64,000 nt of DNA from CAVQCT01 sp964520865 (GCA_964520865.1 CAZFOY010000007.1:1-64000), one strand, 5' to 3'; positions 54,519-63,883 are shown, numbered from the stretch's first letter. Numbers and translations are program-made. Notes: generated by a model from the letters alone, not told the origin.

Positions 54519-55703
54519 ATGGATGTCAGAGAGCCGACGAATGCCGCTCAGTCCAGGCGCCGAGCCCGATTCGTCCTCAACCTCGACAAGGTGCCGAATC
54601 TGTCCGAGAACGAAAGGACTCGTCTCAAGGAAGTAGTCAAGACATACGCTTTCAGAGCCAATGATTATTACCTCGGGTTGATCGATTGGAACGACCCGAA
54701 AGATCCGATCCGTCAGTTGGTCATCCCTCACGAACGTGAATTGCAGGAGTTCGGAAAACTGGATGCTTCCAACGAAGGGGCGATCACCGTGAGGAAGGGA
54801 GTCCAGCATAAGTATTCTTCGACCACGCTACTGTTAGTGAACGAAGTCTGTGCGTCCTTCTGCCGCTACTGTTTCCGCAAGCGGCTCTTCATGAATGGAA
54901 ACGACGAAGTTACCTACGATATCGAACCGGGCCTTGAGTATATCCGGAATCACCCCGAAGTCAACAACGTGTTGCTGACTGGAGGCGACCCGATGATTCT
55001 CAAGACGCCGAAGCTTGAAAAGATTCTGGCCGACCTGCGCGAGATCGATCATGTGCGGATAATTCGGATCGGATCAAAGATGCCGGCGTTTAATCCGTTC
55101 CGGTTTATCAACGATTCCGAGCTGATGGACGTCTTCCGCAAATACTCGTTGTCGGACCGTCGGATTTACATGATGTGTCATTTTGACCATCCCCGTGAAT
55201 TGACCGACCAGTCGCGCGAGGCGATCAGGCTGCTGATAGACGCGGGTGTCATCTGCGTGAACCAGAATCCGATTATTCGGGGGATCTCGGACGATCCAGA
55301 GGTGATGTCGACTCTCTGGAATGAGTTGTCGTATATGGGCGTGCAGCAGTACTACATCTTCCAGTGCCGTCCCACGGCCGGCAACGAACCGTATGCGCTG
55401 CCGATAGTGGAGGCATACCACAAGATCGAAGAAGCCAAGAAGAAGTGCTCAGGTCTGGGTAAGCGATTGAAATTTGCCATGTCGCACGAGTCGGGGAAGA
55501 TCGAGATTACCGGCGTGGATCATCGGCATATTTACCTGAAGTATCATCGGGCGAAACATCAGAAAGACGAGCAGAGGATGATCGTCTGTCATCGTGACGA
55601 CCGAGCCGGGTGGCTGGATCAGCTTAAGCCGGTCGACGGCTACCGGAACGAGTTTTACGAGAAAGGTCTCCCGCACACCAACTATTTCACTTCGCCCAAT
55701 TAG
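54519..55703 (+). CDS. KamA-family radical SAM aminomutase-like enzyme, 394 aa
   Basis: A radical SAM protein of the lysine 2,3-aminomutase (KamA/YodO) family, which moves an amino group using SAM and PLP. The cluster-binding motif is CASFCRYCF (Cys111, Cys115, Cys118). Downstream are LLTGGDPMILK, the INDSELMDVFRKYS block and VNQNPIIRGISDD. The glycine-rich PLP-lysine motif of true lysine aminomutase (PGGGGK) is absent; a SGK lysine in MSHESGKIEITGVD may take its place. GGAG precedes ATG 54519 by six bases. Whether it acts on lysine, glutamate or another amino acid cannot be told. Confidence 0.88.
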   Translation: MDVREPTNAAQSRRRARFVLNLDKVPNLSENERTRLKEVVKTYAFRANDYYLGLIDWNDPKDPIRQLVIPHERELQEFGKLDASNEGAITVRKGVQHKYSSTTLLLVNEVCASFCRYCFRKRLFMNGNDEVTYDIEPGLEYIRNHPEVNNVLLTGGDPMILKTPKLEKILADLREIDHVRIIRIGSKMPAFNPFRFINDSELMDVFRKYSLSDRRIYMMCHFDHPRELTDQSREAIRLLIDAGVICVNQNPIIRGISDDPEVMSTLWNELSYMGVQQYYIFQCRPTAGNEPYALPIVEAYHKIEEAKKKCSGLGKRLKFAMSHESGKIEITGVDHRHIYLKYHRAKHQKDEQRMIVCHRDDRAGWLDQLKPVDGYRNEFYEKGLPHTNYFTSPN

Positions 55704-55728
55704 CGGCTGGACCAGTAGAATCCGAAAG

Positions 55729-55760
55729 AGCCGGACGGATCTGAGATCGTCCGGCTTTTT
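55729..55760 (+). terminator. rho-independent terminator after kamA
   Basis: AGCCGGAC and GTCCGGCT form an 8-bp stem with an inner GATC/GATC pair and a one-base bulge, followed by TTTTT. Confidence 0.88.
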
Positions 55761-56294
55761 CTATTGGAATTTCTCGTTCATCTCGGCATTGAAGTCGGCT
55801 GACTTGTTTCTTGCGACCGAGAGTGTTCTCCATTCCGATCCGACCAGGTGTTTGGCCAGGAAGACGATTTGACCGACATGGTAGGCGTTGTGGGAGAGCT
55901 GGCGATTGAGGGCGGCAATTACCGAGTACGGCTCGCTTCGAATCGTGATCGTGCGCTGAAGATCTTCCGGCTTGAGGCTGTTCATGGTGTCGAACACGAG
56001 CTGCCAGTTCGCTTCCCACCGGTTCAGAATTGTATCCCTGGTTTCCTGGTCGGCCAGTTCGAACTCCGAATCCCGGTTGCGGTCCGGCTTCTCACCATCG
56101 GAATCGAGGAAATTAGTCCAGCGGGAGCGGAGATTGCCGGCGATATGTTTTACGATCACGGCGATGCTGTTTGATTCAGCGTCGAGGGCGGTGAAGAACT
56201 GGCCGCTGTCTACCTGACGGATGGCGTCATCGGCCAGTTTCTTCAGCCTGGTCAGTTCCCGGAGCGCTATCTCAACGTAATTAGTTGTTTCCAT
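55761..56294 (-). CDS. DUF1572/DinB-like metal-binding protein, 177 aa
   Basis: A four-helix-bundle protein of the DinB superfamily. The three histidines that would hold a metal are visible in IVKHIAGNLRSRW (about 49) and in QLSHNAYHVGQIVFLAKHL. Proteins of this group act in thiol transfer (bacillithiol/mycothiol-type) or remain of unknown role; no such pathway gene is adjacent. It is convergent to kamA across a shared spacer and lies 58 bases after an SDR gene on the same strand. Confidence 0.85.
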   Translation of the reverse strand: METTNYVEIALRELTRLKKLADDAIRQVDSGQFFTALDAESNSIAVIVKHIAGNLRSRWTNFLDSDGEKPDRNRDSEFELADQETRDTILNRWEANWQLVFDTMNSLKPEDLQRTITIRSEPYSVIAALNRQLSHNAYHVGQIVFLAKHLVGSEWRTLSVARNKSADFNAEMNEKFQ

Positions 56295-56352
56295 AAGTCT
56301 CGATTCCTGACGCGGCGAAGAAGCAGGCTTCGCCGCAGTCTTATGTTCGAAT

Positions 56353-57117
56353 TCAGTCGGTTTTCTTATTCAGAACGGCGGCGGATGCCTGGGCAGTCGG
56401 AAAGATGATGACTTCGGCAATCTGAACATGCTCCGGTCGTTCGGCGATCCAGGCGACCGTTTCCGCGATATCTTCACCTCTGAGAGGCTGATAGCCCTTG
56501 TAGACGGAGTCGGCCCGGGCGTTATCGCCGTAGAAACGAACCTGGGAGAACTCGGTTTCGACCAGCCCCGGGTCTACCGTTGAGACCCTGATAGGAACAT
56601 CGTTCAAGTCCAGGCGCATTCCTTTGGTGATCGCATCGACCGCATGCTTCGTGGCACAATAGACATTACCGCGCGGATAAACTTCGTGCCCGGCGATCGA
56701 ACCGATATTGATAACGTGCCCGTGACCTTGCTTGACCATCAGCGGAATAACCTGGCGGCTGACATACAGGAGTCCTTTCACATTCGTATCGATCATCTCA
56801 TCCCAGCCGTCCGGATTCCCTTCGTGCACTTTGTCGAGGCCGCGGCTGAGTCCGGCGTTGTTGACGAGCAGATCGATCTTTTTCCATTCCTCAGAGAGAC
56901 CGCCGATCGCTTTCTCGACCTGCGCCCGATCGCGAACGTCGAGTTCCAGCAAGTGATACTTGACGTTGAGGCTGCCCGCCAGATCCTCGAGTTTCTCCAG
57001 GCGCCTTGCGGCCAGAATCAATCGGGAGCCGAGGTTGGCGAATTTCCGGGCACAGGCAGCGCCAATGCCGGACGAAGCTCCGGTGATGAGAACAGTCTTA
57101 TCCTTCATAGCTGACAT
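56353..57117 (-). CDS. YdfG-type short-chain dehydrogenase/reductase, 254 aa
   Basis: An NADP-dependent SDR of the YdfG (3-hydroxy acid/serine dehydrogenase) subgroup. Motifs are TGASSGIG, the Arg pair AARRLEKLEDL, LLVNNAGLSRGLDKVHEG, the serine in NIGSIAGHEVYPRGNVY and the catalytic Tyr/Lys in YCATKHAV. The PGLVETEFSQVRFYGD block is typical of YdfG. ATG 57117 is chosen because AAGGGAA is seven bases upstream and it fits the family start; an in-frame ATG lies at 57132. It may share a transcript with the DinB-like gene. Confidence 0.92.
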   Translation of the reverse strand: MSAMKDKTVLITGASSGIGAACARKFANLGSRLILAARRLEKLEDLAGSLNVKYHLLELDVRDRAQVEKAIGGLSEEWKKIDLLVNNAGLSRGLDKVHEGNPDGWDEMIDTNVKGLLYVSRQVIPLMVKQGHGHVINIGSIAGHEVYPRGNVYCATKHAVDAITKGMRLDLNDVPIRVSTVDPGLVETEFSQVRFYGDNARADSVYKGYQPLRGEDIAETVAWIAERPEHVQIAEVIIFPTAQASAAVLNKKTD

Positions 57118-57626
57118 ACAAATTCCCTTCAAAATCAGAATTTCCGTTAATCTAAGCCGTCGCCAGCACTACGTCAACGCGGCATTTGGCTATAGCGAGA
57201 TGTCTTGGATATTCGACATGTTAAAGTACGCTATAATACGTAATACTATACCTCGAAGGGAAGTCGAAGGGACCGCCGCCATCATGCGGAAGACAGCCTG
57301 TCTGATCAGGGCCGGCATCCCAATTCCACACCGGATATGGGGGAATCTGTCCACCTGTTGAACAACTCCCACAGATTAAACAGATCAGAATATATCCGCG
57401 GTCCTTTTGCGAATCTATGCCATCACATAACATGTTGATAGGCAGGACGTTCTACAGCGCAAGAGCAATCTCTGAGCAGTCTTGGAGGCAGGCACACAAT
57501 GTGCAGTCATTCCGGGTGAGAAAACAGCGAAATGCGCTAATAGAATCACTGCCGAAGCCCGATAAAATATATGGCTCACCGGCCATATCCTTCGGGTGAG
57601 GAGCAATGCTTCGGAGGATACTCAGG
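57118..57626. other. 509-bp spacer before the small protein gene
   Basis: No confident gene is seen. The stretch has a CGCTATAATACG block (57230-57241) that may be a -10, a short CTCACC...GGTGAG hairpin near 57573-57599, and GCACA/TGTGC (57493-57505). It may hold a small RNA, but nothing is diagnostic. Confidence 0.35.
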
Positions 57627-57776
57627 ATGGCTACAGCAAAGAAGAAACGGTCTGTGCCCCCCGGTTTGCCGCACAAGACGTACTGGCACCTGTACAGCTT
57701 GCAGAACATGGAATCCGAGAAGTTGGCCAGGATCGTGAATAAGATATTGAAACGCGAATACGTTTTGATAAAATAA
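57627..57776 (+). CDS. small basic protein, 49 aa, unknown
   Basis: A short reading frame with GGAGG nine bases before its ATG. It begins with a basic cluster (ATAKKKRSVPPG) and continues as a helical, basic peptide (LARIVNKILKREYV). It contains no membrane segment or cysteine. Its length and charge suggest a ribosome- or nucleic-acid-associated protein, but no family is recognised. It ends 131 bases before the M23 peptidase gene. Confidence 0.5.
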   Translation: MATAKKKRSVPPGLPHKTYWHLYSLQNMESEKLARIVNKILKREYVLIK

Positions 57777-57907
57777 CTGTCAAATTTAAGCTTGACAGGG
57801 TATATGACGGGAGATAACTTCAGGGCTTGTTGCGAGGAGACCCATAGCGAGTGCTTTTTTTGAGGAACTTCGCACACTTCCACGTATTATAGAATATCAC
57901 AGGAGTT

Positions 57908-58822
57908 TTGTTAAAGAAGAAGCTGACATTTCTGTTTATTCCCGGTTCTGAAGGGATTTCTAAGCAGCTGAGCATATCGGTGGCGCTGATCTACGGCGTT
58001 GCCACAGCTGTCGCGGTGTTGCTCATTGCAAGCTTCTTCCTGTCCGCACAGTTCTTCTCAGACCGCGTCAATACTTCCGAATTACAGCACCTCCGGACCG
58101 AAAACGCACAGCTCAAGGACAAATTCGAGCAAATGCGCTGGAATCTGGCCGAAGTACAGGATCGGTATACCGACCTGGTCCAGAAGGAGATCAGGATTCG
58201 GACTATGTTTGACCTGCCTGAGATTAACACTGAGGAACGTCAGCTTGGTGTGGGTGGCCCGATTCCGAAGACGATGCTTCACCAGTCGCCGACTGAAAAA
58301 GTCGCGACTTCGACCGAGATGGAAGTCGACCGCCTGCTCAGACTGTCCCGCTACGAACTGCAGAAGTATGGTGAAGTCGAAGATGCGCTTAAGAATGTCA
58401 AGGACCGCCTTGAGCACACGCCGTCGATCTGGCCCACCCAGGGCTGGACGTCGCGCGGCTTCGGCATGAAGTTCGATCCGTTTACGGGGTACAAGCAGAT
58501 GCACCGGGGAATCGATGTTGCCAATCGCACGGGAACACCGATTATCGCGCCGGCCGACGGTGTGGTTCAGGAGACACAGCATTCCAATTCAGGTATGGGC
58601 AACTGCATAATCATCAACCACGGTTACGGTTTCCAGACCAGATACGGTCACCTTTCGAAGATCGAAGTCAAGCGAGGACAGAAGGTCAAGCGCGGCGATG
58701 TGATCGGTTTGATGGGCTCGACCGGCTATTCCACCGGCCCGCACCTTCATTACGAGGTCATCCGCAACGGGCAATTCCTCAATCCGGTAAAGTATATCCT
58801 CAACGGTCAAAGCGACTTATAG
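57908..58822 (+). CDS. M23 family peptidase, membrane anchored with coiled coil, 304 aa
   Basis: A cell-wall endopeptidase or divisome amidase activator. A membrane helix (about 22-48, VALIYGVATAVAVLLIASFF) is followed by a periplasmic coiled coil (RTENAQLKDKFEQMRWNLAEVQ, read in pieces). The M23 domain has its zinc ligands His-x3-Asp (QMHRGIDVANRTG) and HxH (PHLHYEVIRNG), both complete, with the GTGP-type loops (NSGMGNCIIINHGYG). The start is TTG at 57908; AGGAG is just ahead but very close, and no better start is seen. A terminator follows. Confidence 0.93.
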   Translation: MLKKKLTFLFIPGSEGISKQLSISVALIYGVATAVAVLLIASFFLSAQFFSDRVNTSELQHLRTENAQLKDKFEQMRWNLAEVQDRYTDLVQKEIRIRTMFDLPEINTEERQLGVGGPIPKTMLHQSPTEKVATSTEMEVDRLLRLSRYELQKYGEVEDALKNVKDRLEHTPSIWPTQGWTSRGFGMKFDPFTGYKQMHRGIDVANRTGTPIIAPADGVVQETQHSNSGMGNCIIINHGYGFQTRYGHLSKIEVKRGQKVKRGDVIGLMGSTGYSTGPHLHYEVIRNGQFLNPVKYILNGQSDL

Positions 58823-58849
58823 CAGGAATACGCCGTTTCCCCTGTCTGT

Positions 58850-58870
58850 CCGCCGGAAGGCGGTTTTTTT
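58850..58870 (+). terminator. rho-independent terminator after the M23 gene
   Basis: CCGCC/GGCGG closes a GGAA tetraloop and is followed by seven T. The stem is short (5 bp) but G/C-only. Confidence 0.75.
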
Positions 58871-59024
58871 GTGCTATTTCTCGAACAATCGGCCGGTATC
58901 TCCTCCGCCAGGCGGGAATAAAAGACTTGGTGAATCCGTTTTATCTAATTATTTTAGGGGTATCGAAGCGGAAAAGCGGTCGGAGGAACTCAGGCTCCGA
59001 GCGATTTGTTATCAAAGAATACAA

Positions 59025-59678
59025 ATGAAGTCAAAGACAATCAAAGACAGCGCCGTACCGAGTGATCTCAAACCGACCGGTGAATTGACCCTGGAAGAGA
59101 TCGATGAAATCCAGGTCAAGGAGTTGATCCGGAATATCAAACACGGGAATCGTCATGCGTTCACCGAGTTGGTCGAGCGGTACCAGAATCAGGTCGCGTC
59201 CCTCGCCTACAAAATGGTGAACGACTACGACGAGGCGGCCGATATCACCCAGATCGTCTTCCTGAAGATGTCGAAGAACATCTGGCGGTACGACGAGAAC
59301 AAGAAATTCTATACCTGGCTGTACCGGATTACGATCAACGCGGCCATTGACTATATCCGCAAACATAAACGTCATCGCCATGAGTCGCTTGAGAATTTTC
59401 ACGAGACGATAGAGAATCTGGAGGCTGGACCCGAATTCTCGCTCAGGTGCCGCCAGATCGACGGTTACATTTCGCAGGCGGCGAAATCGCTCAACGATAA
59501 GCAGCGTTCGGCGTTTATTCTTCGCGATGTCGAGGGGTGCAAGATAGACGATGTGGCCAATATTATGGACATGCCTGAGGCTACCGTTCGCTGGTATCTC
59601 CATCGGGCCCGCAACAAGATCCGTCGCGAACTCGTCCGCAAATGTCCCCATTTGCTTCTGATGTTCGGTATCAAATAG
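59025..59678 (+). CDS. ECF-type sigma-70 family RNA polymerase sigma factor, 217 aa
   Basis: Region 2 is visible at about residues 37-110 (HAFTELVERYQNQVASLAYKMV, DYDEAADITQIVFLKMSKNI, FYTWLYRITINAAIDYIRKHKR, in pieces) and region 4 at about 150-210 (LNDKQRSAFILRDVEGCKIDDVANIMD, then EATVRWYLHRARNKIRREL, in pieces). Region 3 is absent, which fits ECF factors. The N-terminal 36 residues are a charged extension. ATG 59025 lacks a clear Shine-Dalgarno; the frame is open upstream to 58869. No anti-sigma gene follows, and the targets are unknown. Confidence 0.92.
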   Translation: MKSKTIKDSAVPSDLKPTGELTLEEIDEIQVKELIRNIKHGNRHAFTELVERYQNQVASLAYKMVNDYDEAADITQIVFLKMSKNIWRYDENKKFYTWLYRITINAAIDYIRKHKRHRHESLENFHETIENLEAGPEFSLRCRQIDGYISQAAKSLNDKQRSAFILRDVEGCKIDDVANIMDMPEATVRWYLHRARNKIRRELVRKCPHLLLMFGIK

Positions 59679-59710
59679 TCTTTTTTCATTCTCTCCTGAA
59701 ACTCCCGATT

Positions 59711-59717
59711 GTATATT
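59711..59717 (+). promoter_or_regulatory. GTATATT element ahead of the P-type ATPase
   Basis: GTATATT ends eight bases before ATG 59725. As a -10 it would place the start at about the first base of the gene, so the message could be leaderless; no Shine-Dalgarno is seen. The -35 is unclear. Confidence 0.35.
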
Positions 59718-59724
59718 AATTGCT

Positions 59725-61944
59725 ATGGCAATGAATACGGAATTGTCTCTGAAAATCGGCGGCATGCATTGTGCGAGCTGCGTCAATACGATCGAGCGGA
59801 CGCTCGGCGCCATGCCGGGCGTCAAAGACTGTCGCGTGAACCTTGCCATGAACTCAGCCGTGGTTTCGTTCGATCGCGGGAAAGCGAGTGAGCAGGGGAT
59901 TATCGATAAAGTTGCTGAACTCGGCTTCAGCGCCTCGATCGGAACTCCTGACGTTCTGACCTCGAATGCCCGTGAGTTGCGGGCGGCCCGCAACAGATTC
60001 ATGATGGCGCTTTATGTCACCTTGCCGCTTATCGCCCTATCGCTTTTCTCGGCAATTTTCGAGCGATTCCTCGTCGGAAGAGTACCTGACAGCATGATTC
60101 AGGGTGTTGTAGCGTCGGTCGTCCTTTTCTGGGCGGGCCGCGGGATTCTTCGCGACGCCCTCCTTCAGGCGAAGCACCTGCGGGCTAATATGAACACGCT
60201 GATCGCTCTGGGCACAATCACAGCCTACAGTTGGAGCGTCTACGCGATTGTCCGCACAATTCTTGGGAAGCCGGAGCCGCTTTATTTCGATTCTTCGGCT
60301 ATGATAATCACACTCATACTCCTCGGACGATTTCTGGAGGCACGATCAAAAGGAAAGGCTGGGGAAGCGATTCAGGCGCTGCTCAATCTTACTCCGGCGA
60401 AGGCCCTCGTTGCGATTAACGGAACAGAGCTGGAAATTGATGCCCAGACTGTCGCACCCGGAATGGAGCTTATCGTCCGGCCGGGTGAACGACTTGCTGC
60501 CGACGGCACAATTGTGGAAGGGACGCCGGTTATCGATGAATCGATGTTGACGGGTGAGTCGGTGCCGGTTGAAAAGAAGATCGGTGATGTGGTTCTGGGA
60601 GGATCGCTGAACGGCAATAGTCCTTTTCGGGCGAAAATCACGGCTGCCGGCGACGCCAGTTTTCTGGCATCGATCATTCGGCTGGTGTCGGAAGCGCAGG
60701 GGAAGAAAGCCCCCGTCCAGAAACTGGCCGACATAGTAGCCTCGGTTTTTGTTCCTGCCGTGATGGGAATTGCGCTTCTCACACTGCTGATTTGGTATCT
60801 GGTCGCGCCGGGCAGTCCCATGTTGATCAAGAGTGTGATCTCCGTTCTCATCATTGCCTGTCCCTGTGCTCTCGGCCTGGCGACGCCAACGGCGATCCTT
60901 GCCGGAACCGGACGAGCGGCACGCGAAGGGATTATCATCCGGGGCGGCGACGTGTTGCAGCGGCTGAGTGAGATCGACACCGTGGTGTTCGACAAGACCG
61001 GAACGATTACCCACGGAAGGATGCAGGTGGTAGGGGTCGAAGCATTTGCCGGAATGAACCCGAACAGCCTCGTTCGGCTGGTCGGCAGTGCCGAGATTCA
61101 GTCGGAGCACCCGCTCGCGAAGGCGATCGTTCGGTATATGAACGAACAGCAACTGGAGAAGACCGACGTGATCGATGTTGAAGCGCTTCCGGGGATCGGC
61201 TTGAGGGGGAAGCATGAGAATCGTGAGCTCCTGATTGGCAACGCCGCCCTGATGAAGAAGGAAAAAGTAGATTACGGCGCAGCTTCCGAGGCTTCCGATC
61301 GTGAGATGAAAAAGGGTCGAACGGTCATTTTTGCGTCACTCGACGGCCGAGTGGTCGGGATTCTCGCCTTAGCAGACGCGATTCGCAGCGAAGCAAAGGA
61401 TGTCATTGCATCACTGAAGAACCGGACACGGCATATCACCATGCTTTCCGGGGACAATTATCGAACAGCCGGCGGGGTGGCGAAGGCGATCGGAATCGAG
61501 GCGTTCGAAGCAGAAGTCCAGCCATCGCAGAAACAGACGATCGTCGAGTCGCTCCGGAAAGCGGGCGGCCGGGTGGCGATGGTGGGAGACGGAATCAACG
61601 ACGCTCCGGCGTTGGCTGCCGCCGATGTCGGGATTGCGCTGGGAAGCGGGACCGATGTAGCCATGGAGGCAGCTGACGTGGTTCTGGTGCGCTCGGACAT
61701 GCGGGCTGTTCTCAAGACCCTGAATGTTTCCCGCCAGACGATGCGGGTCATCCGCCAGAACCTCTTCTGGGCCTTCATCTACAATATCCTGGCTATACCG
61801 ATTGCGGCCGGCCTGTTCTATCCGGCCTTCGGGTGGACTTTGTCGCCCATGGTGGCGGCCGGAGCGATGGCCTTTTCCTCCGCATTCGTCGTTTCGAACT
61901 CTCTACGGCTCAACCGACTTGATCTCAAGTTCGTTCAATCCTGA
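59725..61944 (+). CDS. copA: copper-type P1B ATPase (CopA-like)
   Basis: An ATP-driven heavy-metal exporter. An N-terminal HMA domain has GMHCASC (residues about 13-19). It is followed by membrane helices, the actuator TGES loop, the CPC metal site in helix 6 (about 377-379), the phosphorylation site DKTGT (Asp about 421), SEHPLAKAI and GDGINDAPAL. The CPC site with a CxxC HMA domain fits Cu+ transport. At 739 residues it is normal. The start is one of two in-frame ATGs (59725 or 59731) with a promoter-like GTATATT eight bases ahead. It is single-gene. Confidence 0.95.
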   Translation: MAMNTELSLKIGGMHCASCVNTIERTLGAMPGVKDCRVNLAMNSAVVSFDRGKASEQGIIDKVAELGFSASIGTPDVLTSNARELRAARNRFMMALYVTLPLIALSLFSAIFERFLVGRVPDSMIQGVVASVVLFWAGRGILRDALLQAKHLRANMNTLIALGTITAYSWSVYAIVRTILGKPEPLYFDSSAMIITLILLGRFLEARSKGKAGEAIQALLNLTPAKALVAINGTELEIDAQTVAPGMELIVRPGERLAADGTIVEGTPVIDESMLTGESVPVEKKIGDVVLGGSLNGNSPFRAKITAAGDASFLASIIRLVSEAQGKKAPVQKLADIVASVFVPAVMGIALLTLLIWYLVAPGSPMLIKSVISVLIIACPCALGLATPTAILAGTGRAAREGIIIRGGDVLQRLSEIDTVVFDKTGTITHGRMQVVGVEAFAGMNPNSLVRLVGSAEIQSEHPLAKAIVRYMNEQQLEKTDVIDVEALPGIGLRGKHENRELLIGNAALMKKEKVDYGAASEASDREMKKGRTVIFASLDGRVVGILALADAIRSEAKDVIASLKNRTRHITMLSGDNYRTAGGVAKAIGIEAFEAEVQPSQKQTIVESLRKAGGRVAMVGDGINDAPALAAADVGIALGSGTDVAMEAADVVLVRSDMRAVLKTLNVSRQTMRVIRQNLFWAFIYNILAIPIAAGLFYPAFGWTLSPMVAAGAMAFSSAFVVSNSLRLNRLDLKFVQS

Positions 61945-62122
61945 GGCCGGCGGGTCGATTCTTCTATTCAGCTAAATCATTTCAGCGGTCGGATTTGATC
62001 GCCCGACGCCGGAAAAGGCAAGTTATGTTTTGACCGGGTCGGCCGATATATAGGCAAAAAGGTATCTGTTCATAATGGGCTGTGAATCACTTGCAACCGA
62101 AGTAATGCTTCTCTGAGAATTT

Positions 62123-62890
62123 ATGACTACGATAAACAAAAGCGCGCTACCGGCCGATACCGAGCAGGAATTGAAAGTCCAGCAGGAAGGGGATAGATGG
62201 CTGGAGATGTTCGCGCTCTTCGTGCACGACATCGAATCTCCTCTCGCCTCAGTCAAGTATCTGCTCAAACTGCTCGAAGACGGTAAGTACGACCCGAATC
62301 GGCAGATCCATCAACGCCTCGTGTCATCATCGAAAGTAGCACTCACTCGGGCTGAGACGATTATTTACGATATCATGGCCGTGGCCAAGGCGGGTGGACG
62401 CGGGCTCCCGGTGTCACTGACTGAGCTCGATCCATATCCGTTGATCCAGGAGTCGATTCTGCTTATTCACGGGGCCGCCGCGGAACGGAATATCCAGGTC
62501 AATCTGGCCAAGGTCCCGCATCGTTTTCAGGTCCACGCCGATCCAAGCCTGCTGAAACGGACTCTGGACAACCTGCTGTATAATGCCTTCCGGCATACGC
62601 CCGATGGTAGTGCGATCGACGTCTACGTATTCGAAGAGACCGAGTCTCTTTTTATCAATGTTAAGGACTCCGGTCCGGGGCTCGGTGATGTAGACAGCGA
62701 GAAGCTTTTCGAAAAATACGGCCAACTTGAACTCCGGTCCGACGGAAAGCACCGCGGTGTGGGACTCGGACTGTACTTCTGCAAACTTGCCGCCACCGGT
62801 ATGGGAGGAACGGTGATAGCCGATGATCATCCCGAGGGCGGGGCGGTATTCACACTCAGGCTCAGAAAAGCCGGGGGGAAATCCAAATGA
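62123..62890 (+). CDS. soluble histidine kinase-like protein, 255 aa
   Basis: A cytoplasmic sensor-kinase core without a sensor domain or membrane helix. The HisKA-like region has the phospho-acceptor in FVHDIESPLASVKY (HDI rather than the common HEL). It is followed by the N box TLDNLLYNAFRHTP, G1 VKDSGPGLG, the F-box-like EKLFEKYGQLE and G2 GVGLGLYFCK. The ATP site looks complete. It overlaps the CheV gene by four bases (ATGA), so the kinase and CheV are made together and CheV's receiver is a likely phosphotransfer partner. Confidence 0.9.
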   Translation: MTTINKSALPADTEQELKVQQEGDRWLEMFALFVHDIESPLASVKYLLKLLEDGKYDPNRQIHQRLVSSSKVALTRAETIIYDIMAVAKAGGRGLPVSLTELDPYPLIQESILLIHGAAAERNIQVNLAKVPHRFQVHADPSLLKRTLDNLLYNAFRHTPDGSAIDVYVFEETESLFINVKDSGPGLGDVDSEKLFEKYGQLELRSDGKHRGVGLGLYFCKLAATGMGGTVIADDHPEGGAVFTLRLRKAGGKSK

Positions 62891-63846
62891 GCGCTATGAA
62901 ACTCGACGCTGAATCATATCTCAAGACCGGATCCAACGAACTTCGTGTTCTCGAGTACCGCACCTGCGGGATGTCGTTTGGAATCAACATTCTCAAAGTC
63001 AACAAGATCGTTTCCGAACTGAAGGACTTCCTTCGGGTTCCCGAAACCCACCCGGCGGTCAAAGGAGTGTTCAAAGATATGGATCGGCTGGTACCGCTCA
63101 TCGATCTGGCTGAGTATCTTGGCGTGACCGGTCAGACGGCGCAGCGGCGGAAAGTTGTCGTGACGGAGTTTTTCGGCGTCCTCACCGGTTTCTGGGTCGA
63201 TAGTATCGACTGGATCCATCACTTCAAATGGGAAGACGTCATCGATGCTCAGAACGTATTTGCCCAGATTGATCAGCGCTACGTTATCGGAATCGTCAAG
63301 CCGACCGAGGACCGGATGGTGCAGATGCTTGACTACGAGACTATCCTTCTCGATCTCTGCCCACATCTGGGCAAGCAGGCCACGGCGAACTACACCGGCA
63401 ACGCCGATTTTACCAAGAAGCGCATTCTCCTGTCCGAAGATTCACCGGCTGTTCGGGCGATGCTGGTCAGCGAGCTGAACGAACGCGGATGCGAGGTAGT
63501 CGAGTCGAGCGATGGACTCCAGGGATGGGAACGCTTTCAGTCATCGAAATTCGATCTGGTGATCTGCGATGTCGAGATGCCGCAGATGGACGGTCTTGCC
63601 CTGACGCTTAGAATCAGGCAATCGGACCGGCCGGAGACGCCGGTAATCGTTTATTCTTCGATCGGCGATATCGGTATGAAGTCACGGGCGGCCTTCCTGA
63701 AAGCTGACGCTCATATTACCAAGTTGAATCTTGATCTGTTGATCGAGACGGCCGACAAACTCATGCGCGGTGAGAAAATTAACCCGATTGAGCCCGATTC
63801 CCTCCTTCCGCAGGACGAAATGCTTGAGGCGGTGCCGATAGACTGA
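62887..63846 (+). CDS. CheV-type chemotaxis coupling protein (CheW + receiver), 319 aa
   Basis: A scaffold linking chemoreceptors to CheA. Residues about 15-165 form a CheW domain (RTCGMSFGINILKVNKIV, RVPETHPAVKGVF). Residues about 178-300 are a response-regulator receiver (ILLSEDSPAVRAML, Asp in CDVEMPQMDG at about 228, VIVYSSIGD, HITKLN) with all active residues visible. It is followed by a proline-rich acidic tail. Translational overlap with the kinase gene is unusual for CheV. No other che or mcp genes are in the window. Confidence 0.92.
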   Translation: MSAMKLDAESYLKTGSNELRVLEYRTCGMSFGINILKVNKIVSELKDFLRVPETHPAVKGVFKDMDRLVPLIDLAEYLGVTGQTAQRRKVVVTEFFGVLTGFWVDSIDWIHHFKWEDVIDAQNVFAQIDQRYVIGIVKPTEDRMVQMLDYETILLDLCPHLGKQATANYTGNADFTKKRILLSEDSPAVRAMLVSELNERGCEVVESSDGLQGWERFQSSKFDLVICDVEMPQMDGLALTLRIRQSDRPETPVIVYSSIGDIGMKSRAAFLKADAHITKLNLDLLIETADKLMRGEKINPIEPDSLLPQDEMLEAVPID

Positions 63847-63883
63847 CTTATCAACGCAAACCTGCGTATTTAGAGCTTATCAT

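Noticed and set aside
59031..60002. 323-codon reverse-strand frame across the sigma factor and copA
   Set aside because: It runs antisense through two conserved genes and has no supporting signals.
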